Positions 32,563 through 54,252 of a DNA stretch of 64,000 bases are shown piece by piece. The notes below the pieces were generated by a model, which was given only the letters and a program-made list of their open reading frames with translations, had not been told where the DNA came from and did not search any database. Every line of letters starts with the position of its first letter. Within the stretch, counting starts at the first letter, position 1. The stretch spans positions 246,001 to 310,000 of the forward strand of contig WPIO01000032.1 of NCBI GenBank assembly GCA_009760855.2, in the 5' to 3' direction. A program made the position numbers and the translations under genes. The DNA comes from Cristatella mucedo. Lineage: Eukaryota > Bryozoa > Phylactolaemata > Cristatellidae.

Positions 32563-32729
32563 TTCAGTAGCCCAGCCAAAAGGGAATTACAATAATCAAG
32601 CCGAGACAAAATTAAGGAGTTAGTTGGATTTTTTTGAAAGCCACTCCGCGATGGAAGACAGCTCCTAATCTTAGATAGGGATCTGACGTGATGGCTAGCT
32701 GTAGAAGCAATCTTCTGAATGAAGCCTTT

Positions 32730-32767
32730 AAAATTTAGGTAGCTGTCGGAAACGACAGCTAAATTTT
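32730..32767. repeat. Hairpin with GAAA loop in LINE2
   Basis: AGCTGTCG and CGACAGCT flank GAAA (32741-32760), extended outward by AAAATTTAG against CTAAATTTT with one GT bulge. Confidence 0.85.
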
Positions 32768-33490
32768 GAGCACGTGGTCATGGTTGCACAACAGCAGCAC
32801 CTATTAGAAGAGCAAAGTCTTTAATCTAGCCACACGCTGCTTAGGGTGTCCTATGAGCAGCAGTTTGGTTTTATCGTCATTTAGTTTCAGGAAGTTTTCC
32901 GACACCTAGGGTCGAGTGTCGGCAAGGCAAGCATTCAGTTTAACCATTGCTGCAGCAGATTTTAATGGTTTGAATTAAAAATACAGCTGAGTATCGTCAG
33001 CATAAAAGTGATATCCTATTCCATGGGCCTTAATCACTTTTCCCAGAGGTCGAGTATAAATGGAGAACAGTAAGGGACTGAGGACAGACCCTTGAGGGAC
33101 TCCACAGGTGACCCATCTCGTGTGTGAGACCTGACCCCCCACACGACACGAATTGAACACGATCAGACAAGTACGACTTAAACCACGCCAGTGCTTCGTC
33201 TGCCAGACCGATCGTTGTTCTCAATCATTCAAGTAGAACATCGTGATCAATGGTGTCGAAGGCAGCTGAAAGATCTAGCAGAGCTAGGGCAGTGACATTC
33301 CCGTCATCACTAGCACTACTACGAGTCGGGACAACGGCACTACACGAGCAGATGCTCACATCGTTGATGGAGGCAGATTGCAAATAGGGGAAGCTCCCAT
33401 TTTTGCCAATATATTCAGGTAAGGGTAGGTTCTCAAGTTCTCTTGATATTATATACTGCTTCCACAATCCAAGTTCGAGCATTTATTATG

Positions 33491-34010
33491 GAGTTAGGAT
33501 TACAGTCACATCGGTTACGACTCAGCTATAAAAACACACTGCAGAGCAGCTCGATGTGGCCTGCAAGCACAAGCAGCATAGCGATCCCTGCAGACGACCA
33601 ATGTTTCGTTGGTTCTGCTGTCTTGCAAAGGTTCAGTAATTAGTTCAGTGTGGATCGTTGGTTTCCCACACTTTTAACTTGGCACTTGATACAACTCGAC
33701 TGAAGATGATGAGTGAGTACTCGCGGGAACGCTGCAAGAAAGAGGATCAACTGACCGCAGTCAGCGATGGGTTCGAGTGTGGACATGCGCCGCTCGACAG
33801 CTGCGCCGCCTCCGGGCGCGTCCTGTGCGCTCCGCCGCTAACTGCCCGCCCCTCAGTCTGCAGAAGGGGGCGGGGCCAGCTCGGTCACGCTGTGACGCTC
33901 ACGGCATTCGCCGCGGCCGGCGATGACGGCGGGCGGAGACGGCGGCCGCGGAGAGCCGGGATTTCTGGCCGCGTAGTCGGAGCCGCAGAAGTCGAACCGG
34001 CGCCGGTCGA
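33491..34010 (+). other. Start of CpG-rich block; Ly6 gene 5-prime flank
   Basis: CpG density rises sharply from about 33775. The promoter and 5-prime UTR of the Ly6-type gene should lie here; no TATA box is evident. GGGGGCGGGGCC (33866-33877) is a GC box. Confidence 0.45.
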
Positions 34011-34086
34011 ATGCCGCCGCTTCGACGCAGTCTACTGCTGGCGGCTCTGCTGACGACGTTCTTTCAACTCGCGGCGCGCGGTCAGT
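34011..34086 (+). CDS. Ly6-type gene exon 1, signal peptide
   Basis: ATG at 34011, 25 codons plus one base, then donor GTGAGT at 34087. The hydrophobic core is LLLAALLTTFF after two Arg. Translation past the donor runs into a (GCT)n repeat, giving a false polycysteine frame. Confidence 0.88.
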
Positions 34087-37000
34087 GTGAGTGCTGCTGC
34101 TGCTGCTGCTGCTGCAACATCAGCCGGGCATCGCCGCTGCGGGCGGCGGCGAGCCGCGCTCGCCGCCGCGCGCGAGCGCGCGCGTCGCTTGCTCGTGGCC
34201 GCGCCGGTCGTCCGTCCGTCTGCTGCCTGGTCGCACACCCCTCGAGTCAGGTGAGCGCGCAGGCGAAGCCACCGCCACCACCGCCGCGAGTTCAGCGCGC
34301 AAGTGCAGCGGCCGGCCGCGGTGAGTCGCATCCGTCCGCGCGCGCCTCGATTGCGGCGGCGGCCAGCGGCGGTCGCCGGTGGCGCTCGCCGCTGGCCGCC
34401 GCCGCGGCGCTCCGTCCGATTGCCTCGGCCTGCTGACGAAGAAGGGACGCGCGTCGAGCAGCCCGCAGCCAGGCAGGGTCGGATTTCGTCGCCAGATGGA
34501 GCCGGCGGACATTTTACGACGGCGTCGATGGGAGCGGGGTTCGGAGCCCGGTCTAGATCCCCTCGCGAAGCCAATCGGCGGCAGGGGGGCGAGCGGGCGA
34601 GGACGCTGGTCGCGAGCGCACTCGCTCCGGGTTCGGCGCCCCCGGTGCGTGCGCCGCGTTCCTCCGACAGGCCGCCAGCAGCTTAGCCAAGCGGAGCGGA
34701 TATTCTCTCATTTGTCATCCACCGTGCGGGCTCTTTTGTTGACGATGCATTCGCCCTCAATTTTAGCCGGCCGACGGCTACGCCAGGTCGTACCGGGCAC
34801 GGGCCGCCGCCGCCTCCACACCGACGTTTGGTGCGGCGGCGGCGTCGGCTGTGCGTTCGGCTCCAGTACAAGTGCCAATCGGTCGTGTGCGAAGAGAAGT
34901 TTTCGGAGAGGTAGCTCAGCTAAGAGGACGCACTGCGTCGAGAAGCATCCCCGGCTGCCCCGGCCTTCTGCGTCGCAGTCTGCGTACTGTGTCGGCGAGG
35001 CCGTATAACCGAGCGGAGAGCGACGGATGTGGACGGATGCGACGGATGTTGGGGCGGCGCTCGGGCCGAAGTGAAGGCGACGGCGCAGCGAGAGGCCGCA
35101 GGCTGGAGCTATCCGTGCAGCGATGCGGGCTGGGATTTCTCGTAGACTTTTCTCCGCTTCCGGCGTCCGGGCAGCGAGGAGGAGGAGGTAGAGTCGTAGG
35201 TAGTCCGGACGAGGTCTGTCCTGTTTCCTTAACGGCAGTACGTGTAAAGTGAAAGAGAATCGGCTCTCCGAGTTCTCTAAATAATTATTGATATCGCTAC
35301 GATCTCGACGAAACCAAGCACCGCTGGTCTGCGATCGGCGCCAATGCATTGGGGGGCCTCTCAGCGTGCCTCGGCGGCGGCTCGCACCGGAGCTCTGCGG
35401 AGCGATCAGCTCCGCAGAGCTCGATCCACCGAATGCTCGGGCTCTGCGGCCCTCGTAGGTCGCCGGTCAGCGCCGCTAGTCGGCCGGTTTCTGAACGGGA
35501 ACGCTGCAATTCTGTGTCAGCCAGACTACGAGTGCCCCAGAGATTACGAGCGGTTCCTTAATTACTACCTACACGAACTGCGACTGGTAACTCCGCCTCT
35601 TAATTCTACATCGCCCTGAAGAGTAAGTGGGTGTTATGCAGGAGAGTTTTCTGTAGCTCAAACTCAAACCTAAGCGGCTTTCGGTGAGCTACGGTAGCCA
35701 ACAGGTTTCATCTGGCGAAACAGATGAAAAGTAAGAACCATAATCGAGTCGGGGGCTTCTGTTGCCAGCGGTCTTTAAGCGCAGGAATGGAGCAGCTAAT
35801 TTGGTCCGTAGAGAGCCCGAGGGCACGAGGAGGAGGCTGAAGCTGGTGCAGCAGCTGACCTAGATATGAAGAAGCCAAGCAGCGGCAGAGGCGTCAAAGT
35901 GTGGGTCAAAATAAGAATTCTGCTCGCGTGCATCCGTCGATCGATCGATCGGGAGCCATCGATCGATCGGGAGCCATCTCAGCTGCTTCAGCAAAGTAGA
36001 CGTGCGGCTAGGTACGACTGTACGGCTGTGCTTTGGCCTTCGAACGACTCAGTTGCACACACGCACTGGGCATTATGTGCCGGAGTGGGCTGTACGCCAT
36101 GGCTGCTGGTGTGCTGTGCACTCGCACCGCCTCGGCCGTCGTCGCGTTGTCGTCTGCGGCTCAGCGGCTACCGATGTGGCGGCGGCGGCGGACGCGCTAC
36201 ATCGAGGCTACGCCGGCGCTCCTCATCGCTGGCTGCACAGCGGTTGGATGCGCGCGCGGGCGTTCGTCGGCGGCGCCGCACCTGCCACTCGATTGCCGCA
36301 CGCGGCGGCGGCGGCGCGCACTGGCAGCAGCAGCAGCTATCGGTGCCAGCGCCAGCGCTAGCCCGAGAGCTCGCTCGGCTGGCTGCACAGTCGTCCTATC
36401 GTCGTCGGACGACGGTCTCGTGGCTTCGCGGTCTTCGCCGTCTCGTCGTTCGAGCCTCGTTCTCACCGACGAGCGCGCGTCGCTCTCTTGCAGCCGGGGC
36501 GACCGGGACGACCAGCTGTCGTACCTGCTCGTCAATTGACAGTCCGACTTGCGCGGACCCGTTCCCGCAGAATGACACGCAGTGCACCCAGTGCCCCAGT
36601 GGCTACTGCGTCAAGGTCGTGCAGCGATTCATCAGTCAAGACACGGGACTGAGTGAGTCCCGATCCGACACCTGCCTCCGCTGCCCCCCTCCCCCGCCGC
36701 CCCCACCGCCCCAGCATGTCGCGCCGGCTCCGTAGCCGCTGGCCGCGGTTATCTTTCCCATTCGAGAACGCCGTTCGCACTCCCGACCAATGCAGACGGA
36801 GTAGGCGGCGATGGCGGCCCAGCGACTCTCTACTTACCGTTCGCACTGGCGTTCGGCGGAAGTGCCTCGCTGGAGCCTTACCGTGGCGAGGGGGCGAGCT
36901 TGTAGCGGTTGGGGTGGGCGACGCCGCAGCGACCGGACGCGGTTAGCCGGGCTCTTGGCTCGCGCGGCGTTTGCGCCCGGTAGACGTGCCGCGGAGGTCA

Positions 37001-37280
37001 TCGTCGACCGCCTGCCTCTGCGCAAGGCCGCTTTCTGCTTTCAGCCGACACCACGGTCTATTTCCGAAGCTGCTTGACCGCGCTCAGTCCGGCCACCGCT
37101 CCTGGATGCAACGAGTATTACTCGGAAGCAGACATAACGCGCGCTGCTCTGACGTTGACCTGCGTCTGCCAGTCGGACTTGTGTAACGGCGGCCGTGACG
37201 TCGGCGCCAACGCCCTCCATCTGACGCTGCTGCTCGTGCTGCCCGCCGCCCACGTCTGCCTCGCCCTCCTCTCTCGCTGA
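34011..37280 (+). CDS. Ly6/uPAR-type GPI-anchored protein (complete, three exons)
   Basis: join(34011-34086, 36494-36652, 37045-37280) gives 156 residues; both introns are phase 1, as usual for Ly6 genes. Residues 1-24 are a signal peptide (MPPLRRSLLLAALLTTFF, then AARG). The mature part starts with SCRTCSS (Cys34, Cys37), then TCADPF (Cys45), CTQCPSGYC (Cys56, 59, 64), Cys88, Cys100, and the family-defining CVCQSDLCN (Cys118, 120, 125 with Asn126). The C-terminus, LHLTLLLVLPAAHVCLALL, is a GPI-attachment signal. Known: Ly6/uPAR domains adopt the three-finger fold and act at the cell surface, often modulating ion channels or receptors; insect Quiver/sleepless is one such protein. The wording resembles that invertebrate group. 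Eleven cysteines precede the tail, one more than the usual ten. The partner is unknown. Confidence 0.9.
34093..34118. repeat. (GCT)n directly after the exon 1 donor
   Basis: Eight GCT units start at the base after GTGAGT. Position +7 of the intron makes it a potential modifier of splicing. Confidence 0.97.
35390..35422. repeat. Perfect 14-bp hairpin
   Basis: GAGCTCTGCGGAGC (35390-35403), GATCA, GCTCCGCAGAGCTC (35409-35422). It lies in Ly6 gene intron 1. Confidence 0.95.
35620..36020 (-). mobile_element. LINE2 fragment in Ly6 intron 1
   Basis: Minus-strand LINE2 blocks: 3-prime UTR near 35625, then MKxVGYR-, RSFSSAG- and LLHQLQP-like sequence, to the SPLLKQLRW-like block at about 35980-36000. 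An internal deletion near 35750 removes the HYLNC segment's neighbour. Overlapping plus-strand frames are shadows. Confidence 0.75.
36494..36652 (+). CDS. Ly6-type gene exon 2, fingers 1-2
   Basis: Acceptor CGCTCTCTTGCAG ends at 36493; donor GTGAGT starts at 36653. Phase 1 at both ends. It reads GATGTTSCRTCSSIDSPTC, ADPFPQND, then CTQCPSGYCVKVVQRFI and SQDTGL. NDT is a possible N-glycosylation site. Confidence 0.92.
   Translation, partial: PGRPGRPAVVPARQLTVRLARTRSRRMTRSAPSAPVATASRSCSDSSVKTRD
37045..37280 (+). CDS. Ly6-type gene exon 3, finger 3 and GPI signal
   Basis: Acceptor GCTTTCTGCTTTCAG ends at 37044, the better of two candidates because it restores frame with exon 2; the CTCAG at 37083-37087 would not. 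It reads DTTVYFRSCLTAL, GCNEYYSEADI, LTLTCVCQSDLCNGG and the hydrophobic tail, then TGA. Confidence 0.92.
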
Positions 37281-38530
37281 TGGACGACGGCGGCGGATCG
37301 AGCGGAGAGCGCGCGCCCGCACCTGCCAGTCGCCAAAAGGTCGTCGCACTGACGGTTGCCAAAGGTCATGGATGTCTTCGGTCGTTTTCCGAGTTTGGCG
37401 CTCATCGCCGTCCGTAGAAAGCGTCAAATCTGGAAGCGAGGCTCGCTGGTAAACCACGCAGGCTCAGCCAGACCGACACCAGCCGTCGTCTGCTTTTATG
37501 TCGCGCGCGCGTTGAAGATTCTAGCAGTCAAAGCGGAGTCCGCTATGAACTAGCGCTGTGGGCGGCTTAAACAAAAAGAGCGCACGGCAGCTCGTTGGGC
37601 GGCGTGGACCGCGTCGCCCCGCGACCGGAAGCCGCCTAGCTCGTGTACCCGGAGTGTTGCGCCGGCGCTCTCAGCACCTAGTCGCCAGCGCCGACGAGCT
37701 TCGCCAAAGCAGCTGTCGGGGCGGCCTCGGGGTCGCTCCGTGCTGCCTGGCTGTCAATGCAGCGCCGCTGAAAGCCCGGCCAAGGCCTTTCAAGGCGTGA
37801 GCACCGCTCGTCGCTCGCTCCGCGTCCATTTCAGTCTGTTTCGGCGCGGAAAATGCTCTTGCCGAGCAGCTGCGTCCGCGCGTAGCTCGCCGAGGCAGAA
37901 ACTAGCATACGTCCGGCGGCTGCGGCGGCGGCGGCGGCGGATGGGAGCGGAACTGGCGAGCGTAGCACTCGCACGTACCCGGGCGAGGCTTCGCAGCTAC
38001 AGGAAGTAGCGCACGAATCGTGGCGGTCCCGTTGACGAAGCACGCGCACGACCGCCGAGAGAAATCGAGCGCCCATGGACCCGCCATAACGCTGCCGAAA
38101 GTAGCTCCAAGGTGCTCGTGCAGTGGACGCTGAAGTGTCCACCCTTTTTTTCTATCCTTTCGTCGAATGCAATACCATCTGCGATCGGGAGCAATCCGAG
38201 CGCCGCCCCGCGAACGCCCTCGCTCCGGCGGCTTACATGCGAGTTCTCGCGAGAGATCGGGCTTCGACTGCGGAGCAAGGCGCGGTCAGCAGTCACCCAG
38301 GGCTCAGGGCGCATGGCAACAGCCCGCAGGAGCGAGAGGGCGTTGGTGGCGAGTCGCTCGCCGCGGCGCTCGGCGAGGAGCGGACGACCGCCGAAGAGCG
38401 GGAGGGGCCACGCAGCGTCGGGCGGGCGTGGTAGCATTCGGCGGCGGCAGACGACGCGCCGCGGCCGAATTGAATACGGCCGGCTACTTGCCAAGGCGTC
38501 GCGGACAGACTGCGGTCGGTCGGCGCGCGG
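37281..38530. other. CpG-rich, 3-prime flank of the Ly6 gene
   Basis: High CpG with many overlapping unsupported frames on both strands. A (CGG)n patch lies at 37923-37940. No poly(A) signal could be assigned with confidence. Confidence 0.45.
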
Positions 38531-38606
38531 ATGCGACGGGTCAGTGGCTTTCGGCGGGCGCGTCCCGGCGGTCGTGGAGCGGCGCTCGCGCTGCTGCTTT
38601 TCTTTC
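38531..38606 (+). CDS. Candidate signal-peptide exon downstream of the Ly6 gene
   Basis: ATG at 38531 encodes MRRVSGFRRARPGGRG then AALALLLFF, ending one base into a codon at a perfect GTGAGT donor (38607). Length (76 nt) and phase (1) equal those of exon 1 of the Ly6-type gene. No following exon was recognised up to the window's end. It may be the start of a tandem paralogue, or chance in GC-rich DNA. Confidence 0.3.
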
Positions 38607-41577
38607 GTGAGTTCTTTCCTTTCAAAGTGTGTCGCGGACGACGCTGTTTATATTTCGCAAACAGACACCGCAGTTCGTCTTCGTGGGAATTACTGTAGCG
38701 AGCAATCGCTGGGAATTTATTTCTAAAGAGCAAGCAATTTCTTCCAATTTGTCGTCAAGGTATTCAAAGTTAAATGGACCGATCCAAGTGCCAAAATGGC
38801 CACTTGGCAGTGCTGCTTCGCCGTCGCATGCTGACGAAGCCCGCTACGAGGCTAAAGTAGGTCACTCCGGCATGTAACGAGACAGGAGGATTTTCACAGC
38901 GATGATTTTGAGTGCTACACGATCGCAGTAGGCTATCCCAAACTGGTCCGAGGCTTTGACTCCTCCGGCGAGCCGCTGTGCCAAACCAAATAAACATAGG
39001 GCTCACATTAGCGGGAAAGCTCGGTAAATAGAGATCGCCAAGCGCAGATTCTTTTCCCGCCTATCGAGCTCGAGCGATTTAAAAGAAAAACGCGCCCTTG
39101 CGCAGCAAACTCGCTGTCAAAAATAGCGCTCCATGGAATCCGACTGCTCAAGGAGCAGTCGCCAAAGCTGCGTAGTTGGTGGCGACCGCGAACAGACGCC
39201 GCTCACCGCACGGATACACGCGTACGCACTGCGGAAAGATTGCGTAAACTATTTGACCGATACGCTCACGACCGCTTCAGCTGCCTTAGCTCCGCAAGCG
39301 CTCGTCGGCTTCAACGTCTCGGGAGACGGAGAGCGCCACCGCGGTCGGTCGCTATGCAAATTCTTGCTGCTGCGAGGGCGCCTAGCAGCGTTGCCTAGAC
39401 CGTCGGAGGCGCCGCGCCCGCCGTAGCCGGGTGCTCCGGCCGGCGTGGCGGGGGGGAGGGGGAGTTGTCTTAGCCTGGCGACTCGCCCCGCACGAAGCGT
39501 TGGACGTCCGGTCCAGAGCGTGCAGCTCAGCTGAAACCTCGAGTTGGCAAATGCGAGGGCACATATTCTCTTCGGGGAGAACGAACGTCGCCGACAAGGA
39601 TTTGCGGCGGCCCTGAAAGCCAATCGATTCGCGCGGTCCATTGCGGACTGGGATCGTCAGGTTTGCTTGCTTTTTGTCTACAACTTCGGCTCCGTTTCGA
39701 GTGTGAACTGCAAAGATACTGGCTTAAATCCTTGAGAGATCGCGGGAAGTTTCGCTTTTGCTTTATACTGCCGGCCTGATTATCCGCTCACCTAAACTAG
39801 CGGTTAGCCAAGCCCAGCTAGTGTGCCCGGCCGACCGCCGGGCCAGGATGTGGTCGGTTTCTGACGGCTTCGGTTTATTTGGTGGCGGATTTAGTAACGC
39901 GTTAAGCGGTCGCGGCGCGTACCTGAGCTACCTCTCCACGCCATATACTGTACACGCCAGACAAACACCGGGTCTGTCACCCCCACGGCCTTAGCTGCGC
40001 AGGTCTCCCGCAGACCCTACCGCGAACCCTAACCTAACTAGCATGCACGAGATGGACTAGCCGTGCGGCGCAGTCGCGGTGGCGTCGATACGTCCTGACT
40101 GGGGCCCCTCATCGGATTCTACCTAGCGACAAGTCTGCCTATACACCAGGACACGAGTGGCCAGCACACTGCGAAGTCAAAGTTGCTCTTTGGTGTTTAT
40201 CGCTGGAGGCTTCGCGACGTCCCAAAGTAACGTGGGTCGTCGAGCAGCGGCGGCCCTCCAGCGGAGCAGCCAACATACAATAAGGCGAAGTGCTTGCGTT
40301 CTACCCGTGCGTCCGAGCCGCGGTCGCGGACCGTCTCAATCTGCCTCCGTCTGCGTGCACCTGCACACTCTCGCTCGCTCTCCCACCTACGCTCACTCTC
40401 ACTTGCTCTCAACTCACACATTCTCTCCCACTCACTGCCTCTCCGTCTCTCTCCGAACGTCGAGCCAGGTTTTCACGGATCCTCTTATTTAACCGTTGCA
40501 GGATCAGCCTCGCGCACGCCAGGTCGGACGACGGGACGGGATGGGGGTGGGGGCGGGGCGCACGGCTACTCGCTCCTCGCTCCACCGCGCGATCCGGCGG
40601 CTCCCAGCTAGCGCCGTCTATTCGGATTCTCAGCCAGGCGTAGCTGATCTATTACGTCCAAGTGCATAGATTGCCCCGCCGACCTCGCACACTTCGGCAT
40701 TCGTTCAGGGATAGGTGAACGCGGCCCACTGCAAGCCGTCTGAACAGCAGGCTGTCCAGACATTCCGCTAGCGCGCGTTCTCTCCTAGAGCGTCCTCCCC
40801 CAGTCGCACTTCGCGCGCGCGCGATCACGATCCATTCTTTCGGGCCATGCCTGAGTAAAGGTAAGTGCCTCACCCCTGGGTCAAAGCGGGGCGGTAGCCA
40901 CTATCAGGGACGGGCACCTAGCGGAGGGGCTAATTAACGGGCTGGTCGCTTCAAAATTCAGATTACTGCCGTTCGATCAAAGAAATCGAGACCCTGTCGA
41001 GTGGGGCTGCCCGTTGGTCATAGAATGCGGCAAGCAATCGAATCGGTCAGCTGATCGATCTACGTAGCTGCCCGTAGCTGACAGATCTTCATCGCATTTC
41101 TCTTGAGTAGCGAATTAAGGTGAGCATACTTCACGATTAACAAATGTCGCGAGCGTCAAGATTCGCTTTAACTTGGTAGCTCGTCGAAAGAGTCAAATTT
41201 GATAGATGTCTCCGGTCCGACTCGAGGATCCGAGGATACCATCTTTTGCATAGTGCCCTCTGAAAAAGGCGTTCGGGAACGCTCATTTACCTGCCGACTC
41301 TCGCGCTCCGGCGTTCGTTGCCGAGGCAAGCGCTAGAGGAAAGCTTCTTGAAAGCCTCCCAAAATGGCTTTCAGGTGTCCTTTTTCAGGACTACGCACGG
41401 CATCTAGGCTTTGCCAGACTGAGACAGAGGGTCGGCAGATCCAAAGGACAATGCACTCACAATTTCACAAAGATAGACCGGTTCGAGAGCCAATATTTAC
41501 AAGTATGCAAATTGCAAATTAAAAACGAAGTGCGAACGAGAAAAGTTAGCCGTCTGTCTATGTGGAGCTATCCTGCT
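38607..41577. other. CpG-rich region without supported genes
   Basis: Contains a 9-bp hairpin at 39141-39161, a CT/CA-rich tract at 40370-40450 and many unsupported frames. One (39848-39994) begins MWSVSDGFGLFGGGF after CAGG and looks slightly protein-like. I cannot support it. Confidence 0.45.
39141..39161. repeat. Perfect 9-bp hairpin
   Basis: CGACTGCTC, AAG, GAGCAGTCG. Confidence 0.9.
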
Positions 41578-41802
41578 TCGCTGGTTTGGCCCAGTGGTTA
41601 AGGTGCTTGCCCTGACTAAGGTCTGGCCGAGGTCGTGGGCTCGAGCCTAATGGCATACGTGAAGCGTCTGAATAGAGATTAAGCTATCTTTAGCGCTATA
41701 CAAATGGATATATATAAAATATATATATATATATATTATATATATTATATATTGTATATATTATAATATATACAATATATATATAATATATATATATATA
41801 TT
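41578..41802 (+). mobile_element. SINE B with AT-palindrome tail
   Basis: Full copy: GGTTTGGCCCAGTGGTTAAG (A box), GTCGTGGGCTCGAGCCTAA (B box), GCGTCTGAATAGAGATTAAG, then about 100 bp of (TA)-rich sequence. Within it, about 41735-41795 forms a near-perfect palindrome centred on ATTATAAT. Confidence 0.85.
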
Positions 41803-43332
41803 GTAAGCACCTATAATTCTTTTCGGCATTCCAGTACACCGACAGCGCCATTGGCTACCACGGCACTGTACACTGTACTAGCCAATCTCTCTTTACATTC
41901 CGCGACGGATAAAATCAGTCGCCGGCTAATTGGACGTTTGAAAGTGGCGTCTGGCTTGAGCAATGTTTGCGAAACGCGCCTAAAGTTCGTGAAAAACAGC
42001 ACTTCAAAAGCGCAGTCTTCGTGCCAAGGCGTGGTTAGAATGGGCACAGCTTGGCGGTACGAAGTTCACGGGCACAACGTGCCTCCGGTCGTTGCGTAGT
42101 CCACTGGCGGTACATTTACTGACGGGCGGCTTGCCACCTCTTCTGCCCGGTCGCTTCGCCTGCACCACCGATCGCGAGTTTTGGAGGCTTTCGCCCGGCT
42201 GCTGCCCCGAGACGGTTCGAGGTATTTTACCCAGCAAAGGCTAGATGAAATTCTTTCGGATAACCCTGGCAAATGATCGCCAAGAAACCGAACCTTCTAG
42301 TTTCACTTGCGACGGTAGCGGCAAATGAGCAGGCCGTTCAGCAAGCACCAGCAGCTTACAGAGTACAGGTGCTTTCCGGTGTGCCGTGGCAGCCTGCTCT
42401 TCTGAACGTAGGGATGGACATCGTTATTAATCAGATATAGAGGGATGTTACAAAAGCAGCTATCGTTCAGAGCTCCCTGTGGCCTGTCATAGTGATCCTT
42501 GCTTTCGATTGAGGCGAGGCTGACTTGAAAGAGATCGACTTTGTCATGCAATTTCCCAAGGTCCCATCATTTAATAACCTTACGTGTGCATGCAACTGAT
42601 GCCCGGGTTGACCCAGAAATGTGATTACATTGCCGACCCTCAAAAGCCCTCGATCGGCAGTGAATAGCACTTTTCAGCCTGGGCTCATCGGCCTTGGCTT
42701 GCATTCGCTGTGAAGAGCGAAGTCAAAGGAAAGCGAGCATTGGCATGAGATGCAGAACTTGGACCCTTGCTTGCCAGGCAGGTCAACGACAATTCAGCTC
42801 TTTTCGGGCCAACAGAGCCGGAATGTATACGAATTCGACAGGAACGACAAGGTAGCCGCTGGTGATCCGTAGGGTTTGCAGATACACAGTTATTTGTCCG
42901 GTAAAGCTGCTCACAGTAAATCGTTTGCAAGCTAGCATTACCATCCACGATAATGTTGGTAGCACAGGTAGCGATCCGAAAATTTGAGTACTAAATAAGC
43001 AGACAATCAGCAATACAACTAGTACTATACATTTGTTGAACTGCTAGTTCATGGCACTGCTTGGACAGAGATTGGCAAGAGAAAACCTACCCGACCATTG
43101 TTCTGCACCGGACTTGACCAAAATAGTCAGTCGTTCCACCCTTTACGGGTCACGGGAGCAAACATGAGTCGATCCACAATGTGGAGAAACAGCCAAGCAC
43201 TGCAGGTCGCGAGCCTGCACACGGTCGGTCAGCAACCTCTTGGCTACAGTATGCTAAACACGTCGGGGCACAGCCACAGCGAGCCAGCAGTCTGACCGAC
43301 CGCGTCAAGCAGCAGTGACAGTGACCGAGTTG
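41803..43332. other. 3-prime flank of the ABHD14-type gene; no other gene seen
   Basis: Unrecognised frames at 41811-42272 and 42467-43013. No clean minus-strand AATAAA was found just after the stop codon at 43333. Confidence 0.45.
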
Positions 43333-53867
<10,535 letters not shown>

Positions 53868-54064
53868 ATCGACCCGCCCAGCTGCGGCTCCACCCCACCC
53901 GGCAACCGATCGCTACCGGGAACGCCGACGCCGATGCCAATGGCGCCGCTATCGCCGGCTACCGCTGAATGCTGAGTGGACTGGTTGGGATTTGGCCTCC
54001 TTTTAATTTCGTTCAATATTAAAAGGATGTCGCGATTACAGGTGATAGTGAGGCCTGGCATTTT

Positions 54065-54190
54065 GAGTCGCCCTGGTTTGGCCCAGTGGTGCGGCGTCAC
54101 CGTTTACGACTAGGCTCTAGCCCTGCAGCCAACTATGTCAAAAGCATGGATAGAGATTAAGTGTTCTCTCGGATCGCTACAATAAAAATG
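54065..54190 (+). mobile_element. SINE B, internally shortened
   Basis: GGTTTGGCCCAGTGGTGCGG (A box), then a deleted middle, GGATAGAGATTAAG and TTCTCTCGGATCGCTAC. Confidence 0.7.
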
Positions 54191-54194
54191 AATT

Positions 54195-54252
54195 ACACAC
54201 ACGCACGCACACACACACGCACGCACGCACGCACGCACGCACATATATATGG
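54195..54252. repeat. (CACG)n microsatellite at the SINE tail
   Basis: About ten CACG/CACA units directly after the SINE B end, then a short TATATA. Confidence 0.95.

Larger units (their letters stand above)
31872..33490 (-). mobile_element. LINE2, longest copy, with reverse transcriptase motifs
   Basis: Minus strand from the 3-prime signature at about 31875 to the polymerase palm. Blocks in 5-to-3 order: LALLDLSAAFDTIDHDVLLE (motif A Asp, about 33225-33300), [15 protein letters not shown] (33150-33195), [20 protein letters not shown] (motif B region), then [12 protein letters not shown] (motif C, about 32975-33015), AARLVFKSRRFEHVSSL and GPRLWNSLPRFLR. These lie in three different frames, so the protein is broken. 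A SINE B copy is inserted at 32405-32562. The CR1/L2 clade assignment rests on these motifs. Confidence 0.88.

Noticed and set aside
37083..37090. CTCAG as the acceptor of Ly6 exon 3
   Set aside because: It gives phase 2, which does not match the phase-1 end of exon 2, and would lose a conserved cysteine; the acceptor at 37043-37044 restores frame.
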